Source: Amycolatopsis sp. NBC_01480
Lineage (GTDB): Bacteria; Actinomycetota; Actinomycetes; Mycobacteriales; Pseudonocardiaceae
Direction of reading: 5' to 3'
Length of the DNA: 64,000 nt
NCBI RefSeq assembly: GCF_036227205.1
Contig: NZ_CP109442.1
Span: forward strand, 7,378,001-7,442,000
Positions 1-7,690 of the stretch are shown here, in pieces; the stretch's first letter is position 1; each line of letters starts with the position of its first letter. Under the pieces are notes generated by a model, which did no database searches, was not told the origin of the DNA, and was given only the letters and a program-made list of their open reading frames with translations. The position numbers and the translations under genes were made by a program.

Positions 1-241
1 CTGTGGTTGCTTGGGTGACGCGGGCTCGGGCTTCCTTTTGTGAGACCCGTAAGGCCCGCACGAGCATGACCGCGGTGCTGCGGAAACCCTTGTCCACAGC
101 CACACCGCGGTGGTCGACCTCGCCGACCACCTCCAGCATCCGCGCGTACCCGCGGCACAACGTCTGCTCTGCGGCGAAAAGTTCAGTTGTCAGCTCCTCG
201 CCGGAAAGCTGCCACACCGGCACCTGCTCCGTTCTTTCCAT
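1..241 (-). CDS. DUF222-type (HNH endonuclease family) protein, N-terminal part, cut by window edge
   Basis: The reverse strand is open from an ATG at 241 to the window edge, giving about 80 residues with no stop. The reading includes LSGEELTTELFAAEQ, then CRGYARMLEVVGEVDHRG and KEARARVTQAT. This helical region is typical of the DUF222 domain that precedes an HNH nuclease in the actinobacterial 13E12-like family. The HNH part would lie beyond base 1 and is not seen, so nuclease activity is inferred from the family. A perfect SOS box 15 bp upstream of the start suggests LexA control. These proteins are multicopy and often linked to mobile or damage-induced DNA. Confidence 0.72.
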   Translation of the reverse strand, partial: MERTEQVPVWQLSGEELTTELFAAEQTLCRGYARMLEVVGEVDHRGVAVDKGFRSTAVMLVRALRVSQKEARARVTQATT

Positions 242-255
242 AACAAGACGGTAGC

Positions 256-271
256 TCGAACGTCTGTTCGA
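256..271. promoter_or_regulatory. LexA-type SOS box
   Basis: TCGAAC-GTCT-GTTCGA is a perfect palindrome that matches the actinobacterial LexA consensus TCGAAC-N4-GTTCGA at every arm position. It lies 15 bp upstream of the DUF222 gene start. A further TCGAAC half-site follows at 280-285. LexA binding is inferred from the match. Confidence 0.75.
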
Positions 272-368
272 TGCATCACTCGAACAGGTACAAGTGCCGA
301 CTCGCTGCCGCAAGCAGAAACCCTTCAACGGCAGTAGAACACCGGAAATACCGACGTGGGACCGGATC

Positions 369-1406
369 TCAAGCCGTCAGGTACAACACGGCGTAACAAG
401 CGAGCCAGTGCTCGACCATGTAGTCGCCGCCGCTGACGTGGGCCAGTTCCGGTTCGGCGTGTCGCTCGGCGGCGGAGCGCATCAGGGAAGCTCTGGGGTC
501 GTCGGGTGGGAGCTGGGCGGCCAGGCGCAGCCAGCACCACGCCCGGCTGAGGTTGAGGCCTCGCAGGTGGGCGAGCTGGCCGTCGGTGTCGTCCGAGGCG
601 GTGGCTGGGGTGAACAAGGTGGCGGGCCGGGCGGTGGCGAGGTCGGGCAGGAAGCGGGCGAACCACCTTGGGAACTCTTGTGGGGCCAGCAAACCGGCCT
701 GGAGTTCGGCTTCGGTGAGGGCGGGGGAGAGGAAGTCCGCGCCGGAGGGTTCCCAGGCGGCCGGGTAGTTCGAGTCGGTGCTGAACCAGCGGTGCGCCGC
801 GTTTTCGATCGCTGACAGCAGTGCGCTGTTGTCAGAGTCGGCGCCAGCAAGAGTCCGTGCGTAAGGCAGTGCCCGAGACAGTCCGAAAGCGCTGTTGTCA
901 TGCACACCGCTGCGAACCGGGTAGGTCTGCTTCGGCAGCCAGCGCAGAAACGCCTCGGAGACCGCTGCGGACAGCGGGGCGAGGTTCGCCGACCACTGGT
1001 GTGCGTCGGGGTCGTCCCAGGTCATGATTTCGTGATGCAGGGTGAGGGCCCAGCCCCAGCCGTAGGGGCGGGTCCTCGGTGGTCTGGTCCGGAACGTCTC
1101 CGCCTCGGTGGCCAGCGCCGAGGCGGTGAGGTGCCGGCGCAGAACGGCCCGGATGTCGTCGGCGGGGATCGCGGCCGGCACGGTGCGCAGCAGCCGGATC
1201 AGCAGCCAGTGCATCTGCACGCAGGAATGCCAGTCCAGGCAACCGTAGAAGGCCGGGTGCAGATCGGTGGGACGGTTCGGGAAATCGCCGGGGAACCGCA
1301 TGGTGCTGCGGATGTCGTTGGGGAACTCCTGCTGGACGGTGCGCAGCGCGACCGCGCTGAACTCGCCGGCTCGGGAGAGTAACTGGGCCGCGCGCCGGGA
1401 TGTCAT
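369..1406 (-). CDS. DUF2891 family protein
   Basis: A protein of 345 residues. The segment HPAFYGCLDWHSCVQMHW, with its conserved His/Trp pattern, is the hallmark of DUF2891, a helical-barrel-like family of unknown activity. The ATG at 1406 is chosen because AAGGAGG lies just upstream (around 1413-1419). The frame stays open further upstream, but that stretch reads as low-complexity Arg/Pro sequence and is unlikely to be coding. No signal peptide or membrane segment is seen. It stands alone on the reverse strand with no clear operon partner. Catalytic activity is unknown. Confidence 0.82.
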   Translation of the reverse strand: MTSRRAAQLLSRAGEFSAVALRTVQQEFPNDIRSTMRFPGDFPNRPTDLHPAFYGCLDWHSCVQMHWLLIRLLRTVPAAIPADDIRAVLRRHLTASALATEAETFRTRPPRTRPYGWGWALTLHHEIMTWDDPDAHQWSANLAPLSAAVSEAFLRWLPKQTYPVRSGVHDNSAFGLSRALPYARTLAGADSDNSALLSAIENAAHRWFSTDSNYPAAWEPSGADFLSPALTEAELQAGLLAPQEFPRWFARFLPDLATARPATLFTPATASDDTDGQLAHLRGLNLSRAWCWLRLAAQLPPDDPRASLMRSAAERHAEPELAHVSGGDYMVEHWLACYAVLYLTA

Positions 1407-1743
1407 ATACCGACCTCCTTGTCGCCGGGAAGACCCAGGCTGGCCCGCGCCACGCCAGGCGCCCGTCGGCAACGAGGCCGGCCGGCGACGGACAAGCGAC
1501 TGCCGAGCGGCCGGCGATGAGGTCGGCCGGTGAAGCTGGTGATGGTGGAGAAGTCGCGCCCGGCCCGTCCTGGGTATTGAACTCGGTGCGCAGGACGGCA
1601 GCGCGGGTCCGGGTCGGGCGCAGGGGTAGCCAGACGAGCAATGCGGCACCGCCGCGATCTTGACGAACTGCTCGACGAACAACACTTTCGACGAGCACAG
1701 CTGCACTTTCCTGGCCTGAGTTCCGGTGACAGCAGCAGCGCCG
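1407..1743. other. Intergenic stretch without a supported gene
   Basis: This 337-bp stretch lies between the DUF2891 gene and the acetyltransferase. Reverse frames are open but biased to Arg, Pro and Ser. I see no recognisable domain, strong hairpin or repeat. It probably holds the DUF2891 promoter and leader. Confidence 0.5.
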
Positions 1744-2400
1744 TCAGGAGTGGTGGCCGGCGCGCCAGTGACGCCCGCGCCGCGGCGTGCGCCAGTGCCG
1801 TCCTCGCCACGGCCGCGCCGGGCCGTGAGCGGCGATGAAGCCCGGGTGGTGCGCGGCGAAGTGACCGGCGGTGATCGCCATCAGCACGGGGTACCGGACC
1901 TGCCCGCGCAGCAGCTCGGTGTCGCGCGGACGGCCCTCCTCGTGGAAGCCGAGCCGGGCGTGCAGGGCCAGCGAGGCGAAATTGCGGCCGTGCACGCTGA
2001 CCTCGCACTCGCGGTAGCCGCGCTGTTCGAACATGAACGCGAGCAGGGTGGTGATGGCGTCGCCCGCGTAGCCGCAGCGGCGGTGCTGCGCGCCGATCCC
2101 GATGCCGTAGCTGAAGCGGCCCGAAGCGGGGTCGGCCTGGAGCCAGATCGAGCCGACCAGGGTGCCGTGCAGGGTCTCGATCGCCAGGTGACGGTCGTCG
2201 CCGGAGCCGGCCACGTCGGCGCGGTGGGTGGCCCAGTGCCGGTAGCCGCCCGGCGTGTCCGAGGAGCCGGCCGGATCCCGGTCGAACCCGATCAGGCCGC
2301 GACGGTCCCCGGGGCGGATGTCGCGCAACCGCACCGTCCGGCCGGGCCGGCTTTCGACCCGCACCGGGGCCGTCCGCGGGCGGGGAGCGTCGATGATCAT
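1744..2400 (-). CDS. GNAT family N-acetyltransferase (RimJ/RimL-like)
   Basis: A protein of 218 residues in the GNAT fold. It has the N-terminal pattern VRLRDIRPGDRRGLIGFDRDP, then a YGIGIGAQHRRCGYAGDA block that corresponds to the acetyl-CoA-binding motif A (Q/RxxGxG/A-like), then FASLALHARLGFHEEGR, the typical end of RimJ/RimL-type enzymes. The substrate cannot be read from sequence; proteins, small amines or antibiotics are all possible. The last 25 residues are Arg/His/Trp rich with RGRHWR twice, unlike the family core. The ATG at 2400 is used; no strong ribosome binding site is apparent. Confidence 0.75.
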   Translation of the reverse strand: MIIDAPRPRTAPVRVESRPGRTVRLRDIRPGDRRGLIGFDRDPAGSSDTPGGYRHWATHRADVAGSGDDRHLAIETLHGTLVGSIWLQADPASGRFSYGIGIGAQHRRCGYAGDAITTLLAFMFEQRGYRECEVSVHGRNFASLALHARLGFHEEGRPRDTELLRGQVRYPVLMAITAGHFAAHHPGFIAAHGPARPWRGRHWRTPRRGRHWRAGHHS

Positions 2401-2476
2401 CGGCAGTCATGGTACCGGGGGTCCCCGCGGCCCCGGACAGGCGCCGGGCGGTCACTGTCCGACGGGTCGAGGTGAC

Positions 2477-3256
2477 TCAGTTGTCGACGTACTTGCCCAG
2501 CGCCGCGCGGTAAGCGGCGAAGTCCGGCTCGGTGTGGATGCTGTCGGCGCCGCTCTTGGTCAGCGTCAATGACGGGCAGCTGGGCTCGGTGCTGCCGAGC
2601 AGCTGCGTGGAGCCGATTTCCGCACCGGTCTTGGCCTCGTACAGGGTGACGTCGTAGGTGCCCTGGTAGAGCTTCAGCGTGTCCGAAGTGAACTTGCAGT
2701 CGGTCAGGTACTGGCCGTCGCCGGGCGCGTCGAGGCAGGCGATGACCTGGACCTGGCGCGGGTTGAGCCGGGTGTCGTCCCACTGAGGCGGGACGTCGGC
2801 GCCCATCGACGCGAGGTCCAGCGAGTCCGAGTCGCTGGTGGTGAACACCCCGATCGGGTGCGGGCCGGGGCCGGTGTACGCGTCGTTCTCCGGGAAGTAC
2901 TTGCGCACGCCCGCGCAGCCGTCCTCCAGGTCGGACACCCGGGAAACGGCCGCATTGCTGGCCTTCGGCGCGAACAGCACCCAGTAGCCGCCGTAGCCGA
3001 CCGCCGCCACCACGGCCACGGCGATCAGCCGCACCGCCAGCTTGCGGTTCCGGTTGGACAGCGGCCCCGGCTCCGACCCGGCCGCGGCGGTCCGCGCGGG
3101 CACCTTCCGGGCCCGGACCGCGACGGAGATCAAGAACACCAGCGGCCCGGCCGCCACCAGGGCGAACAAGATCCCGATCGGCACGTTGCCGTTCTGGAAG
3201 GCGAGCACCGAGAACACCACGGCGAGCGCGGTGAGGACAACGAACAGCCGGGCCAT
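2477..3256 (-). CDS. Membrane protein with extracytoplasmic Cys-containing domain, unknown function
   Basis: A protein of 259 residues. Two hydrophobic helices occupy about residues 3-50 and a third about 74-95 (VRLIAVAVVAAVGYGGYWVL). A soluble C-terminal domain follows with four cysteines (DGCAG, IACLD, TDCKF, PSCPS), which suggests disulfides outside the membrane. The domain resembles septum-formation or DUF4190-associated extracytoplasmic domains in broad composition, but I do not recognise a family. ATG 3256 is chosen because the hydrophobic helix begins right after it. It lies downstream of the LacI gene on the same strand, with no evident shared function. Confidence 0.7.
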   Translation of the reverse strand: MARLFVVLTALAVVFSVLAFQNGNVPIGILFALVAAGPLVFLISVAVRARKVPARTAAAGSEPGPLSNRNRKLAVRLIAVAVVAAVGYGGYWVLFAPKASNAAVSRVSDLEDGCAGVRKYFPENDAYTGPGPHPIGVFTTSDSDSLDLASMGADVPPQWDDTRLNPRQVQVIACLDAPGDGQYLTDCKFTSDTLKLYQGTYDVTLYEAKTGAEIGSTQLLGSTEPSCPSLTLTKSGADSIHTEPDFAAYRAALGKYVDN

Positions 3257-3297
3257 GAAACGCCTTCCGGATCCACCTGTGTCAGCGGAAGCGGACG

Positions 3298-4413
3298 CTA
3301 GCCGGGGGCGATGACATCCTGATGACACGCGCCCGGCGGCGGCGCGGTGCTGGCGCGGACCACCAGCTCCGTCGGCACCATCACCGGCTCGCCGCCCTGC
3401 TCGCCGGCGGTGATCTCCGAGAGCAGGGCCGTCACGGCGTGGCGGCCGACCGCTTCGAACGACTGGCGGATCGTCGTGAGCGGGGGCCAGAAGCAGGCCG
3501 ACTCGTCCATGTCGTCGAACCCGACCACGCTCACCTCGCCCGGCACGCTCCGGCCGGCCTCGTGCAGCGCGCGCAGCACGCCCAGCGCCATCTGGTCGTT
3601 CGCCGCGAACACCGCGGTCACGGACGGGTCGGCGGCGAGCCGCTTTCCGGCCTGGTAGCCCGATTCCGGGGACCAGTCGCCGGTCAGCGGCGGCGGCACC
3701 GCGCGGCCGGCCTGGTCCAGGGTGGACTGCCAGGCCCTGCGGCGGCGCTCGGCGGCGTAGGACTGGGGCGGGCCCGCGATGTGCCACACCGTGTCGTGGC
3801 CGAGGTCGAGCAGGTGCCGGGTGGCCGCGGCCGCGCCGTGGGCCTGGTCGGTGTCGACCACCGGGTAGTCGTGGCGGGCGCTGGAGTCGATCACCACCAC
3901 CGGGAGCCCGTGCGGCAGCTCGATCTCGCTCTCGTCGAGCTGGTGCTGCTCGATCAGGATCACCACGCCGTCGACGGCCTGCTCGTTGAGCTTGCTGAAC
4001 GCGCCGGTGACCTCGCCCTGGGTCGGCCGCGTCACCGGCAGCAGGATGATCGAGAAGCCCTCGGCGACGACCGCGGCCGCGATGGCGTCCAGCGTGCGGC
4101 TGTTCCCGAACGTCGGCAGGGCCGAGATGATCACGCCGATGCTGTGGAAGCGGCCGTTGCGCAGGGCGCGGGCGGCGCTGTTGGGCCGGTAGCCGACGCG
4201 GCGCATCGCGGTGAGCACCCGCTCGCGCGTGGCCTCGTCCACATTGGACCGTCCGTTCGCGACCCGCGAGACCGTCTGGCCCGAGACGCCCGCCTCCTTG
4301 GCGACGTCGGCCATCGACGGGCCCCGGCCGCCGCCGCGCGCCGCGGCGCCGGAGGGGGTGGACGGGGTCGGGCTCGGTCGCGGCACCGGTGGCTCCTCGG
4401 GCTTGCTGGACAT
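3298..4413 (-). CDS. LacI family transcriptional repressor of the sugar operon
   Basis: A protein of 371 residues. After a Pro/Ser/Gly-rich leader of about 32 residues comes the LacI helix-turn-helix with hinge (SMADVAKEAGVSGQTVSRV, then NVDEATRERVLTAM and YRPNSAARAL). The periplasmic-binding-like effector domain follows (VDGVVILIEQ, VIDSSARHDYP, FAANDQMALGVLRAL, VSVVGFDD). It is divergent from the ABC transporter and glycosidase genes, with two operator-like palindromes between them, so it most likely represses that operon until a sugar such as an arabinose- or galactose-containing product binds. One operator overlaps its own start codon, which implies autoregulation. An alternative start is Met34 at 4314. 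Confidence 0.9.
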   Translation of the reverse strand: MSSKPEEPPVPRPSPTPSTPSGAAARGGGRGPSMADVAKEAGVSGQTVSRVANGRSNVDEATRERVLTAMRRVGYRPNSAARALRNGRFHSIGVIISALPTFGNSRTLDAIAAAVVAEGFSIILLPVTRPTQGEVTGAFSKLNEQAVDGVVILIEQHQLDESEIELPHGLPVVVIDSSARHDYPVVDTDQAHGAAAATRHLLDLGHDTVWHIAGPPQSYAAERRRRAWQSTLDQAGRAVPPPLTGDWSPESGYQAGKRLAADPSVTAVFAANDQMALGVLRALHEAGRSVPGEVSVVGFDDMDESACFWPPLTTIRQSFEAVGRHAVTALLSEITAGEQGGEPVMVPTELVVRASTAPPPGACHQDVIAPG

Positions 4414-4427
4414 GTTTACGTCAACAG
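4412..4427. promoter_or_regulatory. LacI-family operator O1
   Basis: ATGTTTACGTCAACAG is an imperfect palindrome around a central CG, close to the actinobacterial LacI operator TGTTTACGTAAACA. It covers the LacI start codon. Its centre is exactly 35 bp from the second site. Confidence 0.7.
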
Positions 4428-4446
4428 GCTACTCTCCGACTCCTCG

Positions 4447-4462
4447 ATGTTAACGTAAACAT
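4447..4462. promoter_or_regulatory. LacI-family operator O2
   Basis: ATGTTAACGTAAACAT is palindromic except at one symmetric pair and has a central CG. It lies 41 bp before the first permease start, where it could block the operon promoter. Confidence 0.75.
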
Positions 4463-4502
4463 CCGGTGGGTCACCTGATCCGGCCGCCAGTACGGAGGGA
4501 CG

Positions 4503-5432
4503 ATGACGTCCATAACGGCCCCGCCCGCCCGGACCGCGAAGCGCGCCAGGCCGTCGGCGCGCCGCACGCGGAGGCAGTGGCGCGGGTGGCTCTTCGTCGC
4601 CCCGTTCATGATCGTCTTCGCGCTGACGTTCCTGGCGCCGATCGGCTACGCGCTGGGCCTGAGCCTCTTCCGTGACCAGGCGTTTTTCGGCGGCACGACG
4701 TTCGTCGGCCTCGACAACTACGCGCAGGTGCTCGGCGACGCCAAGTTCTGGGAGTCGTTCCTGAGGGTGCTGGTGTTCCTCGCGGTGCAGGTGCCGGTGA
4801 TGCTGCTGCTCGCGCTGGTCGCCGCGCTGGCGATCGACAGCGCGCGGCTGCACGCGGCCGGGTTCTTCCGGATCGTGGTCTTCCTGCCCTACGCCGTGCC
4901 CGCCGTGGTGGCCACGCTGATGTGGGGCTTCATCTACGGCGACCGGTTCGGCCTGGCAGCGGACCTGAACCACCTGCTCGGGCGCGACGTGGTGGAGCCG
5001 TTGTCGAGCGGCTGGATGCTCGCGTCGATCGGCAACATCGTCACCTGGGAGTTCGTCGGCTACAACATGCTGATCTTCTACTCCGCGCTGAAGGTGATCC
5101 CGCACGAGCTGTTCGAGGCGGCGGCGATCGACGGCGCGGGCCCGCTGCGCACCATCGGGAGCATCAAGCTCCCGGCACTGCGGGGCGCGATCGTGATCGC
5201 CACGATCTTCTCGATCATCGGCAGCTTCCAGCTGTTCAACGAGCCGAACATCCTGTACACGCTCAAGCCCAACGTGATCGGCACCTTCTACACGCCGAAC
5301 ATGTACGCCTACAACCTTTCCTTCGGCGGCCAGCAGTACAACTACTCCGCCACGGTCGCGATCGTGATGGGCGCGATCACCGCCGTCATCGCCTACGCCG
5401 TGCAGCTGCGCGGCGCCCGGAAGGGGATGTGA
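4503..5432 (+). CDS. Sugar ABC transporter permease (MalF/UgpA type)
   Basis: A protein of 309 residues. A basic N-terminal tail precedes six predicted membrane helices. The permease EAA loop reads EAAAIDGAGPLRTIGSIKLP, which is diagnostic of carbohydrate uptake (CUT1) permeases and docks the ATPase. The start is supported by GGAGGGA at 4494-4500. Its stop overlaps the start of the next permease (TGATG), implying translational coupling. No ATPase gene lies in the operon, so it probably uses a shared MsiK-type ATPase encoded elsewhere, as is common in actinomycetes. Confidence 0.93.
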   Translation: MTSITAPPARTAKRARPSARRTRRQWRGWLFVAPFMIVFALTFLAPIGYALGLSLFRDQAFFGGTTFVGLDNYAQVLGDAKFWESFLRVLVFLAVQVPVMLLLALVAALAIDSARLHAAGFFRIVVFLPYAVPAVVATLMWGFIYGDRFGLAADLNHLLGRDVVEPLSSGWMLASIGNIVTWEFVGYNMLIFYSALKVIPHELFEAAAIDGAGPLRTIGSIKLPALRGAIVIATIFSIIGSFQLFNEPNILYTLKPNVIGTFYTPNMYAYNLSFGGQQYNYSATVAIVMGAITAVIAYAVQLRGARKGM

Positions 5433-6298
5433 TGGACCGGCCGGTTTCGTTCTCGCGGCCGCGCAAGTCGCGGGTGCTCACCACGGTGATGGCGGTGTAC
5501 CTGGTGTACACGCTGATCCCGCTGGTGTGGCTGATCATCAACGCGACCAAGACCCAGTCCGCGCTGTTCACCACGTCCGGCCTGGCGTTCGGCGGCCCGT
5601 TCGCGCTGTTCGGCAACATCGCCCAGACGTTCACCTACGACAACGGGATCTTCCTGCGCTGGCTGGGGAACACGCTGTTGTACGTGGTCGTCGGCGCCGG
5701 CGGGGCGACGCTGCTGGCCACCGCGGCGGGCTACGGGCTGGCCAAGTACCGTTTTCCCGGCCGCAAGGCGGTTTTCGCGGTGGTGCTCGGGGCGGTCGCC
5801 GTGCCCGGCACCGCGCTCGCCGTGCCGACCTTCCTGCTGTTCAGCAAGCTCGGGCTGACCGACACCCCGCTGGCCATCATCATCCCGTCGCTGATCAGCC
5901 CGTTCGGCCTCTACCTGATCTGGGTGTACGCCGCCGAAGCGGTGCCCGACGAGCTGCTGGAAGCGGCGCGGATCGACGGCGCGGGGGAGATCCGGATCTT
6001 CCTCACCGTGACGGTGCGCCAGCTGGTGCCCGGGATCGTCACCGTCGCGCTGTTCACCATGGTGTCCACCTGGAACAACTACTTCCTGCCGCTGATCATG
6101 CTCAGCGACCCGAAGTGGTACCCGCTGACCGTCGGGCTGAGCCAGTGGAGCGCGCAGGCGAACGGCGCCGGCGCCAAGCCGATCTACAACCTGGTGCTCA
6201 CCGGCTCGGTGCTCACCATCGTCCCGCTGGTGATCGCCTTCCTGCTGATGCAGCGGTTCTGGCAGTCGGGGCTCAGCGCGGGCAGCGTCAAACAGTAG
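5432..6298 (+). CDS. Sugar ABC transporter permease (MalG type)
   Basis: A protein of 288 residues, the second half of the CUT1 permease heterodimer. It has six hydrophobic segments, starting with VLTTVMAVYLVYTLIPLVWL. The EAA motif is EAARIDGAGEIRIFLTVTVR, followed by the typical TWNNYFLPLIML segment. Its ATG at 5432 overlaps the stop of the first permease, so equal synthesis is expected. It would form the transmembrane channel with its neighbour and receive substrate from the binding lipoprotein encoded next. Confidence 0.94.
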   Translation: MDRPVSFSRPRKSRVLTTVMAVYLVYTLIPLVWLIINATKTQSALFTTSGLAFGGPFALFGNIAQTFTYDNGIFLRWLGNTLLYVVVGAGGATLLATAAGYGLAKYRFPGRKAVFAVVLGAVAVPGTALAVPTFLLFSKLGLTDTPLAIIIPSLISPFGLYLIWVYAAEAVPDELLEAARIDGAGEIRIFLTVTVRQLVPGIVTVALFTMVSTWNNYFLPLIMLSDPKWYPLTVGLSQWSAQANGAGAKPIYNLVLTGSVLTIVPLVIAFLLMQRFWQSGLSAGSVKQ

Positions 6299-6345
6299 CC
6301 GTGTCGATAGAGATCCGCCGCCACAATGTCGTGAAAGGACACTCG

Positions 6346-7686
6346 ATGTCACGAATCCGCACCCGCGCCAAGGTGTTCGCCGCCGTGGTGCTGGCCGCCG
6401 CGCTGGCGGCCGGCTGCTCCTCCGGCGGTTCGTCCGGGCCGGCCGGCGCGACCGGCACCCAGGACTCCGTCGACGCCGCACTGAAAGCCGGCGGCACGAT
6501 CACCTACTGGAGCTGGACGCCCTCGGCCAAGGACCAGGTCGCCGCGTTCGAGAAGGAGTACCCGAACGTCCACGTGAACTACGTGAACGCGGGCACGAAC
6601 AAGGACGAGTACACCAAGCTGCAGAACGCGATCAAGGCCGGCACCGGCGGGCTGGACGTGGTTCAGCTCGAGTACTACGCGCTGCCGCAGTTCGCGCTCA
6701 CCCAGTCGCTGGTCGACCTCGGCCAGTACGGCTTCGGCGGGTTCGAAAAGGACTACACCGCCTCGACCTGGGCCAGCGTGAAGAGCGGCAACGGGCTGTA
6801 CGGCCTGCCCCAGGACTCCGGGCCGATGGCGTTGTTCTACAACAAGGAAGTCTTCACGAAATACGGCATCGCCGTGCCGAAGACCTGGGACGAATACGTC
6901 GCGGCGGCGAAGAAGCTGCACGCCGCCGACCCGGCCAAGTACCTGCTCTCCGACACCGGTGACCCCGGGGCCGTCAGCAGCATGATCTGGCAGGCCGGCG
7001 GGCATCCGTACACCACCGACGGCAAGAACGTGAAGATCAACCTGGCCGACGCGGGCAGCAAGAAGTGGACCGCGGTGTGGAACCAGCTGATCGAAGGCAA
7101 GCTGATCGCCCCGATCAAGGAGTGGACCGACGACTGGTTCCGCGCGCTCGGCGACGGCACCATCGCGTCCCTGCCCACCGGCGCCTGGATGCCCGGCAAC
7201 TTCGAGTCCTCGATCCCCGGCGGCGCCTGGAAGTGGGCGGTGGCGCCGATGCCGACCTACGACGGCGGGCAGCCGGTCACCGCGGAGAACGGCGGCAGCA
7301 CCCAGTCCGTGCTCAAGCAGAGCGCCAACCCGGCGCTGGCCGCGGCGTTCGTGCGCTGGCTCAACCACGGCAACGGCATCAAGGGGTTCATCGCCAGCGG
7401 CGGCTTCCCGGCCACCACGGCCGACCTGAACTCGCCCGCGTTCCTCGACCAGTCCGTGCCGTACTTCGGCGGGCAGAAGATCAACCAGGTGCTCGTCGGG
7501 GCGTCGAAGAACGTCGCGAAAGGCTGGAGTTACCTGCCGTATCAGGCGTACGCCAACAGCATCTTCAGCGACACCGTCGGCAAGGCCTACCTGAACGGCA
7601 CCGCGCTCGACCCGGCGCTGGGCGCGTGGCAGCAGGCGCTGGTCGACTACGGCAACCAGCAGGGCTTCACCGTGAACGCGGGCTGA
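6346..7686 (+). CDS. Extracellular sugar-binding lipoprotein of ABC transporter
   Basis: A protein of 446 residues of the family 1 (CUT1) solute-binding type. A basic n-region and hydrophobic stretch end in the lipobox LAAGC, so Cys21-Cys23 would be lipidated and anchor the protein outside the membrane. The mature part has the family features TYWSWTPSAKDQVAAFEKEYP near the N-terminus and PMALFYNKEVF and GAWMPGNF further on. The start at 6346 is preceded by GAAAGGA at suitable spacing. Operon context, with arabinofuranosidase and beta-galactosidase immediately downstream, suggests arabino- or galacto-oligosaccharides as ligand; this is inference. Confidence 0.92.
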   Translation: MSRIRTRAKVFAAVVLAAALAAGCSSGGSSGPAGATGTQDSVDAALKAGGTITYWSWTPSAKDQVAAFEKEYPNVHVNYVNAGTNKDEYTKLQNAIKAGTGGLDVVQLEYYALPQFALTQSLVDLGQYGFGGFEKDYTASTWASVKSGNGLYGLPQDSGPMALFYNKEVFTKYGIAVPKTWDEYVAAAKKLHAADPAKYLLSDTGDPGAVSSMIWQAGGHPYTTDGKNVKINLADAGSKKWTAVWNQLIEGKLIAPIKEWTDDWFRALGDGTIASLPTGAWMPGNFESSIPGGAWKWAVAPMPTYDGGQPVTAENGGSTQSVLKQSANPALAAAFVRWLNHGNGIKGFIASGGFPATTADLNSPAFLDQSVPYFGGQKINQVLVGASKNVAKGWSYLPYQAYANSIFSDTVGKAYLNGTALDPALGAWQQALVDYGNQQGFTVNAG

Positions 7687-7690
7687 GGCG

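Noticed and set aside
5393..6481. Long reverse-strand frame opposite the permease and binding-protein genes
   Set aside because: The forward strand carries clear permease and lipoprotein motifs; the reverse frame is Arg/His/Gln-rich with no recognisable domain.
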